The position numbers were made by a program, and so were the translations under genes. Shown in pieces: positions 52,958 through 63,347 of a stretch of 64,000 nt of DNA. Source of the DNA: Methanoregula sp. (GTDB lineage Archaea > Halobacteriota > Methanomicrobia > Methanomicrobiales > Methanospirillaceae); the NCBI GenBank assembly GCA_030694985.1, contig JAUYTV010000037.1, forward strand, positions 62,001 through 126,000, in the 5' to 3' direction. Each line of letters begins with the position of its first letter. The stretch's first letter is position 1. The notes below the pieces were generated by a model. That model was not told the DNA's origin. It searched no databases and saw only the letters and a program-made list of their open reading frames with translations.

Positions 52958-54196
52958 TTGAAAAAATGGGAAGATCTAAAACGACGCCAGAGAAAAGAAG
53001 GCTATTCTGTAACTATGATATGTTGCAATAGTCCGGGCCATTTGAGAACCTCAAAAAATAAATTGCAGTTTTTTTATCATAAAATTAAACCGGAAAGTTG
53101 CTCATGGGCACCAGCGTCGGTTGAACATGAGGAAATGAAAAATGCAATCTATACAATATGCAAATCCGAAGGATGGGAAGCAGATGTGGAATACCCCTCT
53201 CCAGATAATTCGCCCGAAAACAAATGGATCGCAGATGTTTTTGCAATAAAAAATAATCGGAAAGTTGTTTTTGAAGTCCAGTTTAGCCAAATTAGTCAAT
53301 CTGTCCTTAATGAGAGGGAACTCAAATATACCAAATCAGGGGTTGAGTCTTATTGGTTATTGAAAGATTTTTTTGGATCTTCTGACGAAAAAGGTTTTTT
53401 TATCTACGAGAAAATCCGTTCCATTGGAATTGAGGAATCCAACAACACCCTATTTACTTCAGAAAATTCTTTGATTCAATTAAGTGATTGGGTAAAAACT
53501 TGTCTTTCCGGTGAGTATTTGGAATATCTTAACAAAAGTGCTGAAGATTTTAAACAAAAATCAAAAGAACTTGAAAAAGTCGCTTCATTGTTTGCGAAAA
53601 TAAATTACATTTCTATAGACCTTAGAAGTATCAAAGAGACATTGAGTTTCGATAAGTATCATTATTTTCAATATTTTTCACCCCAAGATACTTTTCAAGC
53701 ATGGGAATTGTTCAAAGATTTACAATCACAATATGGATTATTACTTGATAAGAAAAATCAGTTTTATTCTTCTGAAAAGTTACCAGACGGTTCTCCATCT
53801 CAAAAAAATGGAAAATTCATTGGGGGTTCTGATGACCAAATAACGGAAATTACGAAATTATTAAAAAAGTATTCTGAAACTGAATCAATATGTACATCTT
53901 TGCTAAAAAAAATGGAAACATATGCTCTCGAAAAACTCCAAAAAAATCGTGAAAATTACTCAAAAAAAATAAGTGAAAAACCTAAAAGAGATTCCATAAG
54001 TTATGGTCAGAAAGCGATTTTTCAATTTTCACAAGACCTTCCTTTAGAGAATTATTGGTTAATCGCATCAAGTGGGAATAAATATCAAAATCCCGTTGGA
54101 TGTAAATGGCCTCTAGTCGAGGCTGATGCGATAGAATTCGAGCGAAAAGGGTACGGGAAAATTGTTGAAGAATTAGTATATGTGCCAGAAGATTGA
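52958..54196 (+). CDS. CoiA-like PD-(D/E)XK nuclease-domain protein, AT-rich
   Basis: The 412-residue protein has a CoiA-like core around residues 45-140: EHEEMKNAIYTICKSEGWEADVEYP, then KWIADVFAIKNNRKVVFEVQFSQIS with the D...ExQ residues of a PD-(D/E)XK nuclease, and ERELKYTKSGVESYWLL. The C-terminal 270 residues are helical and Lys/Ser-rich without clear motifs. CoiA relatives act in competence or in mobile elements. Base composition is clearly more AT-rich than neighbours. The start is TTG 52958; the frame stays open and protein-like upstream to 52892 (IDGDVVFGPGIPL) but no ATG is found, so the 5' end may be damaged or unusual. Confidence 0.7.
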   Translation: MKKWEDLKRRQRKEGYSVTMICCNSPGHLRTSKNKLQFFYHKIKPESCSWAPASVEHEEMKNAIYTICKSEGWEADVEYPSPDNSPENKWIADVFAIKNNRKVVFEVQFSQISQSVLNERELKYTKSGVESYWLLKDFFGSSDEKGFFIYEKIRSIGIEESNNTLFTSENSLIQLSDWVKTCLSGEYLEYLNKSAEDFKQKSKELEKVASLFAKINYISIDLRSIKETLSFDKYHYFQYFSPQDTFQAWELFKDLQSQYGLLLDKKNQFYSSEKLPDGSPSQKNGKFIGGSDDQITEITKLLKKYSETESICTSLLKKMETYALEKLQKNRENYSKKISEKPKRDSISYGQKAIFQFSQDLPLENYWLIASSGNKYQNPVGCKWPLVEADAIEFERKGYGKIVEELVYVPED

Positions 54197-54230
54197 TCCT
54201 TTCCACGCCCCACCGCCACACTTCGAACCC

Positions 54231-54238
54231 CTTATAAA
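54231..54238 (+). promoter_or_regulatory. Likely TATA box of the PIN-KH ATPase gene
   Basis: CTTATAAA lies about 195 bases before the ATG at 54434. Transcription would start near 54262 and leave a leader of about 170 bases that contains the hairpin at 54336. Confidence 0.4.
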
Positions 54239-54335
54239 CCTATCAGTAATATATCTACCGTATCAACGATCTTCCGGTCGCTGATCCAGAATAACCGGCG
54301 CGGGCGGCTTTAAAAGGCGCTCGTACTGGTTCCGA

Positions 54336-54365
54336 GGGAATTGGCGAGCGCTCGCCGAAATTCCC
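54336..54365 (+). promoter_or_regulatory. Strong GC-rich hairpin in the leader of the PIN-KH ATPase gene
   Basis: GGGAATT-GGCGAGC is followed directly by GCTCGCC-GAAATTCCC, forming a near-perfect inverted repeat with a 14-bp central palindrome and almost no loop. A short triplication (TAGCA repeated) lies just after, near 54384-54398. It may be an RNA structure or a protein-binding cruciform. Confidence 0.4.
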
Positions 54366-54433
54366 GTTAAAATCCAAGAGAATAGCATAGCATAGCATAC
54401 CATAAAAACACAATACCGTGAGGAAATACAATT

Positions 54434-56422
54434 ATGATACTCGTACCTGATACAAGCGTCCTCATCGACGGGCGCATAACTTCAATGATAAAAGCCGGTG
54501 AATACAAGGGTGCAACAATAATCGTCCCGGAAGCAGTGATCGCAGAACTCGAAGCGCAGGCAAACAACGGGCGCGAAATCGGGTTTGCGGGGCTCAACGA
54601 GCTCCAGTCACTGTGCAAAATGGCCGAAGAAAAAACCATTGAACTCCAGTTCACCGGTATCCGACCAACACTCGAACAGGTCAAGCTTGCCAGTGGTGGC
54701 GAGATCGATGCAATGATACGGAGCATCGCGTGCGACAACAAGGCACGGTTTATAACAAGCGATTTCGTACAGGCAGAAGTGGCACGGGCAAAAGGGCTCG
54801 ATGTCATTTACTTAAAACCGCAGGCAGGCAACTTCGGACCGCTCGGCATCGACCAGTTCTTTGACGAGCACACAATCGCAGTGTACTTAAAAGAACGGGT
54901 TGCTCCCACAGCAAAACGGGGCTCAATCAACGAGATGAAACTCGTGCAGATCCGTGACCAGCCGACTTCTGAATACGAACTCCGGGCCATGTCGCAGGAG
55001 ATCCTTGAGCGGGCCAAGCGTGACCCTGACGGATTCATCGAAGTCGAGAAGCGGGGCATCACTGTTGTGCAGATCGGTTCCATGCGGATTGCCATTGCCC
55101 GCCGCCCGTTCTCAGACGGCATGGAGATCACCGCAGTCCGCCCGATAGTGGACGTCACCTTAAAAGACTATACCAAATCCGATGTGATCACAAAACGAAT
55201 CACCGGAGAAAAACGCGGTCTTATCATTGCCGGTTCACCCGGCTCAGGAAAGACCACGCTCGCCCAGAGCGTAGCAACGTTTTTGTCCGACGCAGGGTTC
55301 GTGGTCAAGACCATGGAGGCACCCCGCGAGCTCCAGGTACCGGACCAGATTACCCAGTACACCGCGCTCGACGGCAGCATGGCCAACACCGCTGATGTGC
55401 TCTTACTCGTCCGGCCCGACTTTGTCATCTTTGACGAACTCCGGAAGAACGAGGACTTCAATGTCTTTGGCGACATGCGGCTTGCAGGGCTTGGCATGGT
55501 CGGCGTCATCCACGCAAACGGCGTGCGGGATGCAATCCAGAGATTCTCAAACCGCGTAGACTTCTCGGTACTCTCACAGGTTATCAACACGATTATATTT
55601 GTCAAACAGGGTGTAATCTCCAAAGTCTACGATGTTGATTTCACCATCAAGGTGCCATCAGGAATGGCAGGCGAGATGAACATCCGCCCGGTAACAACAA
55701 TAACCGACAACGAAAGCGGCCAGCTCGTGCTTGATGTCTTCAGGTACGATGGCGAGACCATCGTCATGCCGGTCATTGCAGGTGCAGCAGCCCCTGCTCC
55801 AGCCCCGGTTCCATCAGCAAAAACCCAGCAGGTGCAGCAGATCGGCCAGCCCGTCGCACCTTTACATCAGCTTGTGCGCACCCCCACTCCCGTTGCACCG
55901 CAACAGGAAGCGCCAAAGAGGGAAACTGACGAACACCCCGGCTGGAAACTCACAGAAAAGGATATCCAGCGCGAGATCGGGCGCTACACCGAAGGCTTTA
56001 TCGATGTCCAGATGGTCAGCGATACAAAAGCAATCGTGTATATCGAAGATAAAGATGTTCCTGCAGCAATAGGAAAAGGCGGAAAGAACATCTCTGCCAT
56101 TGTCAACAAAATAGGGATTGGGATCGACATCAAGCCCCGCTCGGAATTCGACCGGCAGCAGATGCAAAGCCAGCCGCAGAAAACTGAAGAGGAGATGAAC
56201 CTTGGTGGCGGTGTAAAGATCCAGACTGACAAGAAACAGCTCACAATCATTGCGCCTGAACAGAGCGGAAAGATTGTCGATGTGTTTGCTGGTAAGGAAT
56301 ATCTTTTCACAGCAACCGTAAATGACACCGGAGAGATTCACCTTGCCAGAAACTCGAGCATTGCACAGGAGATGATCCGGCGTTACCAGAATAGCGAGAT
56401 CATCAAACTGAGACCGGTATAA
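54434..56422 (+). CDS. PIN domain-ATPase-KH protein
   Basis: The 662-residue protein joins a PIN nuclease domain (1-150; LVPDTSVLIDGRI, EAVIAELEAQ, DAMIRSIA, FITSDFVQAEVA, with the acidic active-site residues), a secretion-type ATPase (about 225-470; Walker A GSPGSGKTTLAQ, Walker B DFVIFDELRKNEDF), a Pro/Gln linker, and a KH domain (about 515-580; AAIGKGGKNISAI with the GxxG loop GKGG) plus a C-terminal TRAM-like beta region. This is a conserved archaeal family, likely an RNA-processing ATPase. A 24-base gap separates it from leuS. Confidence 0.9.
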   Translation: MILVPDTSVLIDGRITSMIKAGEYKGATIIVPEAVIAELEAQANNGREIGFAGLNELQSLCKMAEEKTIELQFTGIRPTLEQVKLASGGEIDAMIRSIACDNKARFITSDFVQAEVARAKGLDVIYLKPQAGNFGPLGIDQFFDEHTIAVYLKERVAPTAKRGSINEMKLVQIRDQPTSEYELRAMSQEILERAKRDPDGFIEVEKRGITVVQIGSMRIAIARRPFSDGMEITAVRPIVDVTLKDYTKSDVITKRITGEKRGLIIAGSPGSGKTTLAQSVATFLSDAGFVVKTMEAPRELQVPDQITQYTALDGSMANTADVLLLVRPDFVIFDELRKNEDFNVFGDMRLAGLGMVGVIHANGVRDAIQRFSNRVDFSVLSQVINTIIFVKQGVISKVYDVDFTIKVPSGMAGEMNIRPVTTITDNESGQLVLDVFRYDGETIVMPVIAGAAAPAPAPVPSAKTQQVQQIGQPVAPLHQLVRTPTPVAPQQEAPKRETDEHPGWKLTEKDIQREIGRYTEGFIDVQMVSDTKAIVYIEDKDVPAAIGKGGKNISAIVNKIGIGIDIKPRSEFDRQQMQSQPQKTEEEMNLGGGVKIQTDKKQLTIIAPEQSGKIVDVFAGKEYLFTATVNDTGEIHLARNSSIAQEMIRRYQNSEIIKLRPV

Positions 56423-56446
56423 TACTTTTTTTAAAAAGGTGATAAT

Positions 56447-59227
56447 GTGAGCGAATTTGATCTGGGCAGATTTGAAGAAGAAGCACACGAGCGGTGGATA
56501 CATGCATTTGAATCCAACCCGTCCAATCTGGAAAAGTTTTACTTAACGGTAGCCTACCCGTACCCGAGCGGTGCAATGCACGTGGGTCACGGCAGGACGT
56601 ACATTGTGCCGGACGTGATCGCACGGTTCTGGCGGATGAAAGGCCGTCAGGTTCTCTACCCGATGGCATTCCACGTCACGGGCGCACCGGTGATTGGTAT
56701 CTCGAAGCGGATTGCAAACAAAGATGAAAAGACCATCCGGCTCTACCGCGATCTCTATAAGGTACCGCAGAATGTGCTCGATGAGTTTGTCAATCCATTA
56801 ACCATTGTCCGGCACTTTGCCGGTGAATACCAGCGGGTGATGACTGCCTGCGGGCTTTCAATCGACTGGCGAAGGCGCTTTACCACCGTCGACCCGACGT
56901 ACAGCAAGTTTATCGAATGGCAGTGGAAGCACCTCTATGAAGCAGGTCATGTAATAAAAGGCGTGCATCCGGTGCGGTATTGTACGGTAGATGAAAACCC
57001 GGTCGGCGACCATGACCTGCTCGAAGGAGATAAGGCTGAAGTTGTCAAGTTCACGCTTGTTATGTTCCGGTACGGCGATGCGTTCATCCCCACTGCAACG
57101 CTCCGCCCCGAAACCATCCACGGGGTGACCAATCTCTGGGCAAACCCGACTGTGGTTTACATCAAGGCACTTGTTGACGGCAAGGCATGGATCGTATCTA
57201 AAGAAGCTGCAGAGAAACTCGCATTGCAGGACCACACGGTTGAGATCAAAGAAGAGATCGCCGGTAAAGACTTAATCGACAAGAAAGTCTCCCACCCACT
57301 CTGCGGGGAGATCACCATCCTTCCCGCTGAATTTGTGGACCCTGATATGGCAAGCGGTCTTGTCATGAGTGTTCCTGCCCATGCACCGTTTGACTACATT
57401 GCACTGCGAGACCTCCAGCAGGCAGGGAAATACCAACAGATCAAACCAATCCCGCTCATAAAAGTCGAAGGCTATGGTGAGATCCCTGCCCAGTCTGCTG
57501 TCGAGAAAGCCGGTATCGCCAACCAGATGGACAGCCGGATGGACGCACTCACCCAGGAGATCTATTCAGCAGAATTCTCAAAAGGCAAACTCTTTGAGAA
57601 ATACGGCGGAAAACCCGTCCGGGTTGCAAGGGACGATGTCGCTGCCCTCATGATCGAGAAGTATGATTCTGCGATCATGTACGAGTTCGACCAGCGCCCC
57701 GTCATCTGCCGGTGCGGCAACCGGGTCAGGGTCAAGATCCTGCACGACCAGTGGTTCTTAAAATACAGTGACCCGGCCTGGAAACAGCAGGTGAGCGACC
57801 AACTCGGGGACATGGCACTCGTACCCGCCGAAGTCCGGGCAGAGTTCGACCGCACAGTAGGCTGGCTCAAGGACTGGGCCTGCACCCGCCGCGTGGGACT
57901 TGGCACCCGCTTCCCGTGGGACACCACCCAGCTGATCGAGCCGCTCTCGGACTCAACCTGTTACATGGCCTATTATACGATCGCCCACAAGATCCGCGAG
58001 CTCGATCCCAAGCTGCTCACTCCTGAAGTCTTTGATTATATCTTCCTTGGTAAGAAATCTGATGACCTTCCTGAGAAGAAGAAACTCGATGTGATGCGAA
58101 ATGAGTTCCTCTACTGGTACCCGTATAACTACCGGTTCTCGGCAAAGGATCTCATCTCCAATCACCTCACATTCCAGATCTTCCACCACGTCTCAATCTT
58201 TCCAAAGGACAAACTTCCGGCAGGCATGGTCGTATTTGGCATGGGCTTGTTGAACGGCGCAAAGATGTCGTCATCGAAAGGCAATGTTTTCTTACTTGAA
58301 GATGCAGTGGCAGAATTCGGTGCCGACACGGTACGCATGTTCCTGATGGGCAGCGCCGAACCGTGGCAGGACTTTGACTGGAGAAACGAACTTGTCATCT
58401 CTACAAAGAAGCAGATCGAGCGGTTCTATTCAACGATTATGGAACTAAAAGATGCCAGCGGCGAACCGCACGACATCGACAAATGGCTTGTAAGCCGGCT
58501 CCAGTCGCATATCGAACGAACCACCGATGCGCTCAATAATTTCCAGACCCGGCAGGCACTCCAGGAAGCCTGGTTCGGTATCGAGACCGACCTGAAATGG
58601 TACCGCCGCCGATTGCCCGAAAACTGCGACGGCAGCCGGGAACTGCACACACTCTGTTCCGTCTGGATCCGGCTCCTTTCGCCGTTCATCCCGTTCACAG
58701 GAGAGCACCTGTGGAAAGAGATGACAGGAGAAGGACTCGTCTCGTTTGCCCCGTGGCCGGTAGCCGATAAGAAACTTATCAGCCCGCGGGTAGAACTCTC
58801 AGAAGAACTGCTCTCCCGCACGGTTGAGGATATCGAGTCGATCATGAAGCTGATCCAGATCACGCCTAAGGCCATCACGATCGCTCTTGCACCGGAATGG
58901 AAGCACGACATATTCCGGACGATTGCCAAATCATCGGATCGCAACACGGTGATCAAGGAGATCATGAAAGACGACTCCATGAAGAAACGCGGTAAAGAGG
59001 CAACGGATGCAGCCCGGCAGTGCACCACGCTCATCCACCGCCTGCCCCCGCAGGTTGTTGCGCCACTGGCACAAGAGCCGATCAACGAGCATGCCGTCTT
59101 TGAAGCAGCACAGGCATTCCTCGAACACGAGTTTAAGGTGCCGGTGCATATCACCGATGCTGAAAACGGTATCCATGTAAAAGCAGCAACAGCCCTGCCG
59201 TTTAAGCCGGCAATTATTATTGAATAA
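56447..59227 (+). CDS. leuS: Leucyl-tRNA synthetase (archaeal type)
   Basis: The 926-residue class I synthetase has the HIGH-type motif [15 protein letters not shown] near residue 40, an editing domain with [17 protein letters not shown] and [20 protein letters not shown], and the KMSKS-type motif [10 protein letters not shown] near residue 605. The C-terminal anticodon-binding domain follows. It has the archaeal/eukaryotic layout. Start is GTG 56447, with AAAAGGTGATAAT just before it. It lies 24 bases after the PIN-KH ATPase gene. Confidence 0.96.
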   Translation: MSEFDLGRFEEEAHERWIHAFESNPSNLEKFYLTVAYPYPSGAMHVGHGRTYIVPDVIARFWRMKGRQVLYPMAFHVTGAPVIGISKRIANKDEKTIRLYRDLYKVPQNVLDEFVNPLTIVRHFAGEYQRVMTACGLSIDWRRRFTTVDPTYSKFIEWQWKHLYEAGHVIKGVHPVRYCTVDENPVGDHDLLEGDKAEVVKFTLVMFRYGDAFIPTATLRPETIHGVTNLWANPTVVYIKALVDGKAWIVSKEAAEKLALQDHTVEIKEEIAGKDLIDKKVSHPLCGEITILPAEFVDPDMASGLVMSVPAHAPFDYIALRDLQQAGKYQQIKPIPLIKVEGYGEIPAQSAVEKAGIANQMDSRMDALTQEIYSAEFSKGKLFEKYGGKPVRVARDDVAALMIEKYDSAIMYEFDQRPVICRCGNRVRVKILHDQWFLKYSDPAWKQQVSDQLGDMALVPAEVRAEFDRTVGWLKDWACTRRVGLGTRFPWDTTQLIEPLSDSTCYMAYYTIAHKIRELDPKLLTPEVFDYIFLGKKSDDLPEKKKLDVMRNEFLYWYPYNYRFSAKDLISNHLTFQIFHHVSIFPKDKLPAGMVVFGMGLLNGAKMSSSKGNVFLLEDAVAEFGADTVRMFLMGSAEPWQDFDWRNELVISTKKQIERFYSTIMELKDASGEPHDIDKWLVSRLQSHIERTTDALNNFQTRQALQEAWFGIETDLKWYRRRLPENCDGSRELHTLCSVWIRLLSPFIPFTGEHLWKEMTGEGLVSFAPWPVADKKLISPRVELSEELLSRTVEDIESIMKLIQITPKAITIALAPEWKHDIFRTIAKSSDRNTVIKEIMKDDSMKKRGKEATDAARQCTTLIHRLPPQVVAPLAQEPINEHAVFEAAQAFLEHEFKVPVHITDAENGIHVKAATALPFKPAIIIE

Positions 59228-59448
59228 CTTTCTTTTTTTATCCGGGTTGTCCTTAAAGGGATTGTTTGATGGAAGCAATAGTTGCAGTGCCAAAAAATTA
59301 TTACTCCACAGAGTAAACATCTCACACGGGTTAAAAAACACTGGAATTTTTTAGAGCGTGTGCCTTAAACGGTAAAGAAATAAACTAAAGATTATTTATT
59401 GCCCTGCAACAATCACACTTATACCAAAATTACGGAGTCATACCCCTC

Positions 59449-61596
59449 TTGAGCTTCTTTAATAAACTTCTCGGTCGCGATGAACAGAAAAGCGGGCAGC
59501 AAAACCTGCATCCGGATGAGAACGCTCCCCCTCCGGCACCGGGGGGTTTAACTGTGACTGCAGAGAATGACTCCCAAAAGGGAATTTTCTGGATACAGCG
59601 TGGACAGAACCAGTGGTCGATCGGTGACTGCAATAAGGCACTTGAGAGTTTCAATAAGGGATTAGAGCTCGAACCCGATAATGCCGATCTTCTGGTCTAC
59701 CGGGGACAGGCACTGGGAAATCTCGGACGATACCGAGACGCAATCGCATCATTTGACAAGGCACTGACCCTGGACTCTAAAAATATTAATGCTGCCATCA
59801 ACCGGGGAATTGCACTTGGGGCAGCCGGCAATTATGAAGATGCACTCGTTGTTTTTGACCAGGCAATTGCGGCAAATCCAAAAAATTCCCTTGCATTGTA
59901 CAACAAAGGTGTAGCTCTCCTTGCCCTGGGAAAAGAAAAAGACGCAGCCGTAGCATATGAAAACGCATTTGCGTTAAGCCCTGACCTTCCGGTTATTCCG
60001 AATAATATCCTCACAATGCTGAACAAAAGCGCAGTCCTTGAAAGAGCCGGAAGATATGAAGATGCACTAATTCCGCTCAATCAGGCAATTTCCATCAACC
60101 CGTATAATATTGAGAGTTTGATAAGGAAGGGACGGACGTTTAGAAAACGGGGAAAGTATCAGCTAGCCATTGATGTGTTTGAACAAACGATAAAAGGCAA
60201 CCCGGGTAATCCGGAGGTAATCAAGGAACTCGTAATCACCCTTATTGAATGGGGAAAACATGAAGGCACGATGTGGCCATTTGAAAGGGCGATAGAACTC
60301 AATCCAAAGAGCATGGATGCCTTGTGTGGAAAGGGGGATATGCTGGTGCGGCAGGGAAAATTCAATGACGCGCTTGCTGTATTCAAAACCATAGAAAAGA
60401 TCGAACCGGAAAATATTCCCATGCTCACAAGTATGGCTGATTTGTACCGGAAAAAGGGGTTAAGTGAACAGGCAGTAAAGATCTACGACAGAATCCTCGT
60501 TCTGGACCCATCCAATGCCCTGTGCTGGTACTACCGGGGAAGTATCTTGCAGGTTTCTCAAAATACTGCTGAAGCGATTGCATCCTACCAGAGGGTGCTT
60601 TCCCTTGGAATGGAAGATCCTGAGGTCTATTACGCAATGGGCTTTGTCCTTATGGACCATAATGATTACAAAGAAGCATCTGAGGCATTCACCCGGTGCC
60701 TTGAAAAGAATCCTAAAAATGTACTGGCATGGTACAACCAGGGAGTTGTCCTCCAGAAACTTGGGAAGAGTAAAGAGGCTCTTTTAGCCTACGATCATGC
60801 GGTATCAGAAGATCCCCGTAACGTTTGTTCATGGTATAACCGGGGAACGATCCTTGAAACAATGGAAGAATTTGAAGGTGCGCTTGTGTCGTTTGGTCAG
60901 GTGATTTCCTTAAACCCGAACCATGAGAAGGCACTCTATAGCAAGGGAGTTGTTCTTGAACACCTTGGCAGGGATGATGAAGCCATCCTTCTCTTTGATC
61001 GCGCTCTTGATCTTGACCCGCGGGACAAAGACACCCTTTTTGCAAAAGGTATGGTGCTCGAAAAAATCGGGAAATATTCAGAATCGCTCACGTGCTATAA
61101 TCAGGCTCTGGCCATTGACAATAAAAACGTCAGTATTCTGATGCGAAAAGCCGTGATTCTTGACAAGAGCGGGAAAAATTTTGAAGCCTACGAGTGTTAT
61201 GTACGGGCAATGGAGATCAACCCCGGGTTTTTAGAAGCGCAGGAAGAATTAGGCGCTCTGAATCCATGGATTGAGATCATTTGCGTAAGTGTTAAAAAAA
61301 ATCCCTCCGGCCATTATGCCATTGATCTGCTGATCAAAAATACCGGGAAATCATTTGCCTATAATATCAGCCTGAGTGCCAAAGGGTGTAAAGATTCCAG
61401 GAACTTAAAGCCCTTTATGGTTCCCCATGGTGAAGAGAAAGGTGTAACCCTCCAGATCCTTGCAGACCCGACATGCACAGATCCCATTGAGGTACAGGCC
61501 GTGTATTACAACAAACTGACCCGGGAGTTTGATGAGGCGATTCAGATCTCATTATCGGATGAGGGGGCCGGGGAATTATCCGGAAAAAATTTATAG
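59449..61596 (+). CDS. Large TPR-repeat protein
   Basis: The 715-residue protein has a short polar leader, then about 16 tetratricopeptide repeats of 34 residues (residues 40-600), with repeated units such as ALESFNKGLELEPDNADLLVYRGQA and ALLAYDHAVSEDPRNVCSWYNRG. The C-terminal ~110 residues form a beta domain (ISLSAKGCKDSRNLKPFMVPHGEEKGVTLQI) resembling a CARDB-like sandwich. It should serve as a protein-binding scaffold; no partner is visible. Start is TTG 59449. The gene stands alone. Confidence 0.88.
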   Translation: MSFFNKLLGRDEQKSGQQNLHPDENAPPPAPGGLTVTAENDSQKGIFWIQRGQNQWSIGDCNKALESFNKGLELEPDNADLLVYRGQALGNLGRYRDAIASFDKALTLDSKNINAAINRGIALGAAGNYEDALVVFDQAIAANPKNSLALYNKGVALLALGKEKDAAVAYENAFALSPDLPVIPNNILTMLNKSAVLERAGRYEDALIPLNQAISINPYNIESLIRKGRTFRKRGKYQLAIDVFEQTIKGNPGNPEVIKELVITLIEWGKHEGTMWPFERAIELNPKSMDALCGKGDMLVRQGKFNDALAVFKTIEKIEPENIPMLTSMADLYRKKGLSEQAVKIYDRILVLDPSNALCWYYRGSILQVSQNTAEAIASYQRVLSLGMEDPEVYYAMGFVLMDHNDYKEASEAFTRCLEKNPKNVLAWYNQGVVLQKLGKSKEALLAYDHAVSEDPRNVCSWYNRGTILETMEEFEGALVSFGQVISLNPNHEKALYSKGVVLEHLGRDDEAILLFDRALDLDPRDKDTLFAKGMVLEKIGKYSESLTCYNQALAIDNKNVSILMRKAVILDKSGKNFEAYECYVRAMEINPGFLEAQEELGALNPWIEIICVSVKKNPSGHYAIDLLIKNTGKSFAYNISLSAKGCKDSRNLKPFMVPHGEEKGVTLQILADPTCTDPIEVQAVYYNKLTREFDEAIQISLSDEGAGELSGKNL

Positions 61597-61944
61597 TCCG
61601 GTTCAGTCGGTTCATGATTTATAAAAATTACGGTTTGAAAAATTCTTTTTTTAGGATTAATTCTGGTTCTGCTGCAGGAATAATCCCAGAGACCTGTTTT
61701 ATGAAGGCCTTATCTCTGGTTTTTCGCAGAATGAAGGAATTCAACCGAGGAGGTATCTGGGGAGAGTCTGACTACGTCTTTATATTTTCCCAGTAACGTT
61801 TCAGTAATATTTTTTACTGAATTTTTATGGAGATGGTTGAAATAATTTCCAATATCTATTGCCTGACTCAAATCCACTACCATATTTACTCACTAATAAA
61901 AAGTGCTTCTCTGTATTTAATAAGGAGATTGATTGGATAATCCG
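61597..61944. other. Intergenic region between the TPR and zinc-ribbon genes
   Basis: About 350 AT-rich bases between convergent genes, with T-rich tracts that could serve as terminators. The 60-residue track ORF at 61614-61796 shows no family resemblance. Nothing else was seen. Confidence 0.5.
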
Positions 61945-63264
61945 TCAGAAAAATTTGATCCGAACCCCGCCAGCCTTAAAGTACCCAAACGGCATTTGCA
62001 CCTTTTCGCCATAGGCGGCTTTAAGAATATTGATGAAACGATCATCCTCACCGATATGAAACTCAAATTTTCCGTCAGCGGATTGAACGGTCATAATAAA
62101 TTCGGTAAATTCTATTGTGTCTCCGTTTGGTTTCTCTTTCATATTGACAGCAGTGATCCGCACATTCTCTATCGCCCGGTTCCCGTTTGTCTCTGCCAGA
62201 GCAAGATCGGGCGGCATGGTCTCATACTTCTGGCAGTACTGGAAAGCTATGGTCATCTGGTGTGCCATCTGTTCCAAAAATCCCTTGCCTTCTGCCTTTG
62301 CCCTTTCTGCAGCTTCCCTGTAAGCGGCATTGAGCATGTCTGCTGTGAGCTGGGCTAGAATCATGCGGCGATTAGTGACCACCACCGCATAGGTATCCCA
62401 TGCAGCGTCCAGCATCTTCATCTTCCGGGCATTGCCGATCACACCGATAACCTGCTCACCGCCCTGCGGCACTGCGGGTGCAACACCGGCATTTGGGGCA
62501 GGTGGCGCTACCGTGGCGGGGCGAAAGGATGCGCCAACAGGCGCTCCACACCCCCCGCAGAATTTTGTGGTGTCATTGACCGGAGCTCCACACGCGCTGC
62601 AGGTTTTCTGGACTGGTTGGGGTTGTGCAGGTGCAGGAGCACGGGCAGCTACTGTTGCACCGCAGATACCGCAGAATTTTTCCGTGCCGGATATGGGGCT
62701 GCCGCACGATGCACAGACATAGGCGCCGGGAGCAGCTGTGGAAGGTTGCACAGGATAGCGGACCGGTGCTGCTGCCTGCGGCTGGTTATCCCGCACTATA
62801 ACAAGGCATTTACTGCAGTACTTATCGCCGGGTTTGATGATGTTTCCACAGGCTTTGCAGGTCCGGACTCCTGCAGAATCGCCCATAATTGGCAGAGGTT
62901 GCTGGGACGGTGATGGAACGGGAGCGGGTACAGGTGTATATACCGGGGTTGCTGATGGTGGGGCCGGGGGAGCCGCCGGAGCGATTTGGCCTGCGCGTGA
63001 TCCACAGATACCGCAGAATTTCTCTAAAGAAGACAGGGGGCTGCCGCACGAGCTGCAGACAGATTGCTCAACCGGCTGGACCACAGGCTGCATGGGAACC
63101 TGACGAGGCTGCGGAGGTTGCGGGGGGGACACAACCGGTGCGGGTGCAGCTACCGGTGTGGACACCGGAATGGTCTGGGCATCATCCAGCTGGGATGCCC
63201 CACAGATCCGGCAGAATTTTGCGTTCGGGGCTACGGGTTTTCCACATTCAGGACAAAATGGCAT
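61945..63264 (-). CDS. Protein with five zinc ribbons and a C-terminal PH-like domain
   Basis: The 439-residue protein carries five short zinc ribbons of the form CxxCG-x(9-10)-FCxxCG: CPECGKPVAPNAKFCRICG (residue 4), CSSCGSPLSSLEKFCGICG, CKACGNIIKPGDKYCSKC, CASCGSPISGTEKFCGICG and CSACGAPVNDTTKFCGGCG. They are joined by Pro/Ala/Gln linkers. The last ~170 residues form a PH-like domain (YAVVVTNRRMILAQL, FEFHIGEDDRFINILK). Start is ATG 63264 (MPFCPECG). No catalytic motif is seen; a scaffold role is likely. Confidence 0.85.
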   Translation of the reverse strand: MPFCPECGKPVAPNAKFCRICGASQLDDAQTIPVSTPVAAPAPVVSPPQPPQPRQVPMQPVVQPVEQSVCSSCGSPLSSLEKFCGICGSRAGQIAPAAPPAPPSATPVYTPVPAPVPSPSQQPLPIMGDSAGVRTCKACGNIIKPGDKYCSKCLVIVRDNQPQAAAPVRYPVQPSTAAPGAYVCASCGSPISGTEKFCGICGATVAARAPAPAQPQPVQKTCSACGAPVNDTTKFCGGCGAPVGASFRPATVAPPAPNAGVAPAVPQGGEQVIGVIGNARKMKMLDAAWDTYAVVVTNRRMILAQLTADMLNAAYREAAERAKAEGKGFLEQMAHQMTIAFQYCQKYETMPPDLALAETNGNRAIENVRITAVNMKEKPNGDTIEFTEFIMTVQSADGKFEFHIGEDDRFINILKAAYGEKVQMPFGYFKAGGVRIKFF

Positions 63265-63347
63265 ACTTATCACTACAGAGTGGTTGAACGTTGTACATAA
63301 AGAGCATTCCATTTCGATCGGACAGCAACAGGAAAAAACCGGGAAAA

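Noticed and set aside
52958-54196. Restriction or anti-phage defence system built on the CoiA-like nuclease
   Set aside because: Only a single nuclease-type gene with no partner methyltransferase, helicase or sensor was seen, so the assignment is not supported.
54336-54365. Attachment site or transposon end at the GC-rich hairpin
   Set aside because: No integrase, transposase or matching second copy was seen in the window, so a leader or promoter structure is the simpler reading.
61614-61796. 60-residue ORF after the TPR gene
   Set aside because: No family resemblance, no clear ribosome binding site and composition typical of intergenic sequence.
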